Source: Porphyromonadaceae bacterium UBA2720
GTDB taxonomy: Bacteria; Bacteroidota; Bacteroidia; Bacteroidales; Muribaculaceae
Direction of reading: 5' to 3'
Length of the DNA: 13,671 nucleotides
NCBI GenBank assembly: GCA_002353885.1
Contig: DEKO01000162.1
Location: 156-13,826, forward strand
Shown here: piece by piece, positions 13,645-13,671 of the stretch
Position numbering within the stretch: the stretch's first letter is position 1
Layout: each line of letters starts with the position of its first letter
Position numbers and translations under genes: made by a program
Notes under the pieces: model-generated
What the model was told of the DNA's origin: nothing
The model's database searches: none
The model's input: only the letters and a program-made list of their open reading frames with translations

Positions 13645-13671
13645 AATTTAGTTGTTAGTTTTTAGTTTTTA
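13645..13671. repeat. Heptanucleotide array, running off the window edge
   Basis: Units ending in TTAG or TTTAG recur every 7 nt from 13645 (AATTTAG, TTGTTAG, TTTTTAG, then a partial TTTTTA). It begins 4 nt after the stop codon of the BspA-like gene and continues beyond the window. No terminator hairpin is seen before it. Confidence 0.55.

Overview
The window looks like a piece of a Bacteroidales chromosome, probably a gut or rumen Muribaculaceae/Prevotellaceae-type bacterium. The evidence is: promoters of the Bacteroidetes form (TTTG about 20 nt before TAnnTTTG), starts without Shine-Dalgarno sequences, AT-rich intergenic DNA between GC-rich genes, and large secreted proteins built from choice-of-anchor J (cleaved adhesin-like), carboxypeptidase-regulatory-like, Hydin/SPD-2-like and BspA-type leucine-rich modules. 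The genus cannot be fixed from sequence alone.

Layout. Positions 1-26 (minus strand) hold the 5' end of a tRNA-Leu cut by the window edge, with its own -7 box at 52-59. From 229 to 9364, three minus-strand genes read leftward in the order 9364->5981, 5867->2826 and 2733->229. They encode signal-peptide proteins of 1127, 1013 and 834 aa. Only the first has a recognisable promoter (9464-9495), and the two gaps between genes (113 and 92 bp) carry hairpins or short repeats, so one operon with internal hairpins is the simplest reading. A 280-bp divergent spacer separates this block from a plus-strand UvrA-family double-ABC ATPase (9645-11906) that lacks the UvrB-binding insertion. It is followed by a plus-strand BspA-like leucine-rich repeat protein (12037-13641) with its own good promoter.

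How the genes relate. Four of the five proteins are exported and look like surface adhesins or extracellular binding proteins; none has a recognisable catalytic domain. Three of them (834, 1127 and 534 aa) end in a two-loop dockerin-like module whose six loops are nearly identical in pattern. The fourth (1013 aa) ends instead in a type IX secretion-like C-terminal domain. No cohesin is present here. The UvrA-like protein is a DNA-binding ATPase with no obvious functional link to the adhesins.

The most unusual non-coding signal is short-period repetition. Arrays of 7-nt units occur in four separate intergenic places. Two of them end 6-7 nt before a -7 box, where the normal -33 element would be. 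A 9-nt periodic array fills the gap between the 1127-aa and 1013-aa genes. I see no CRISPR array, transposase, integrase or complete mobile element.
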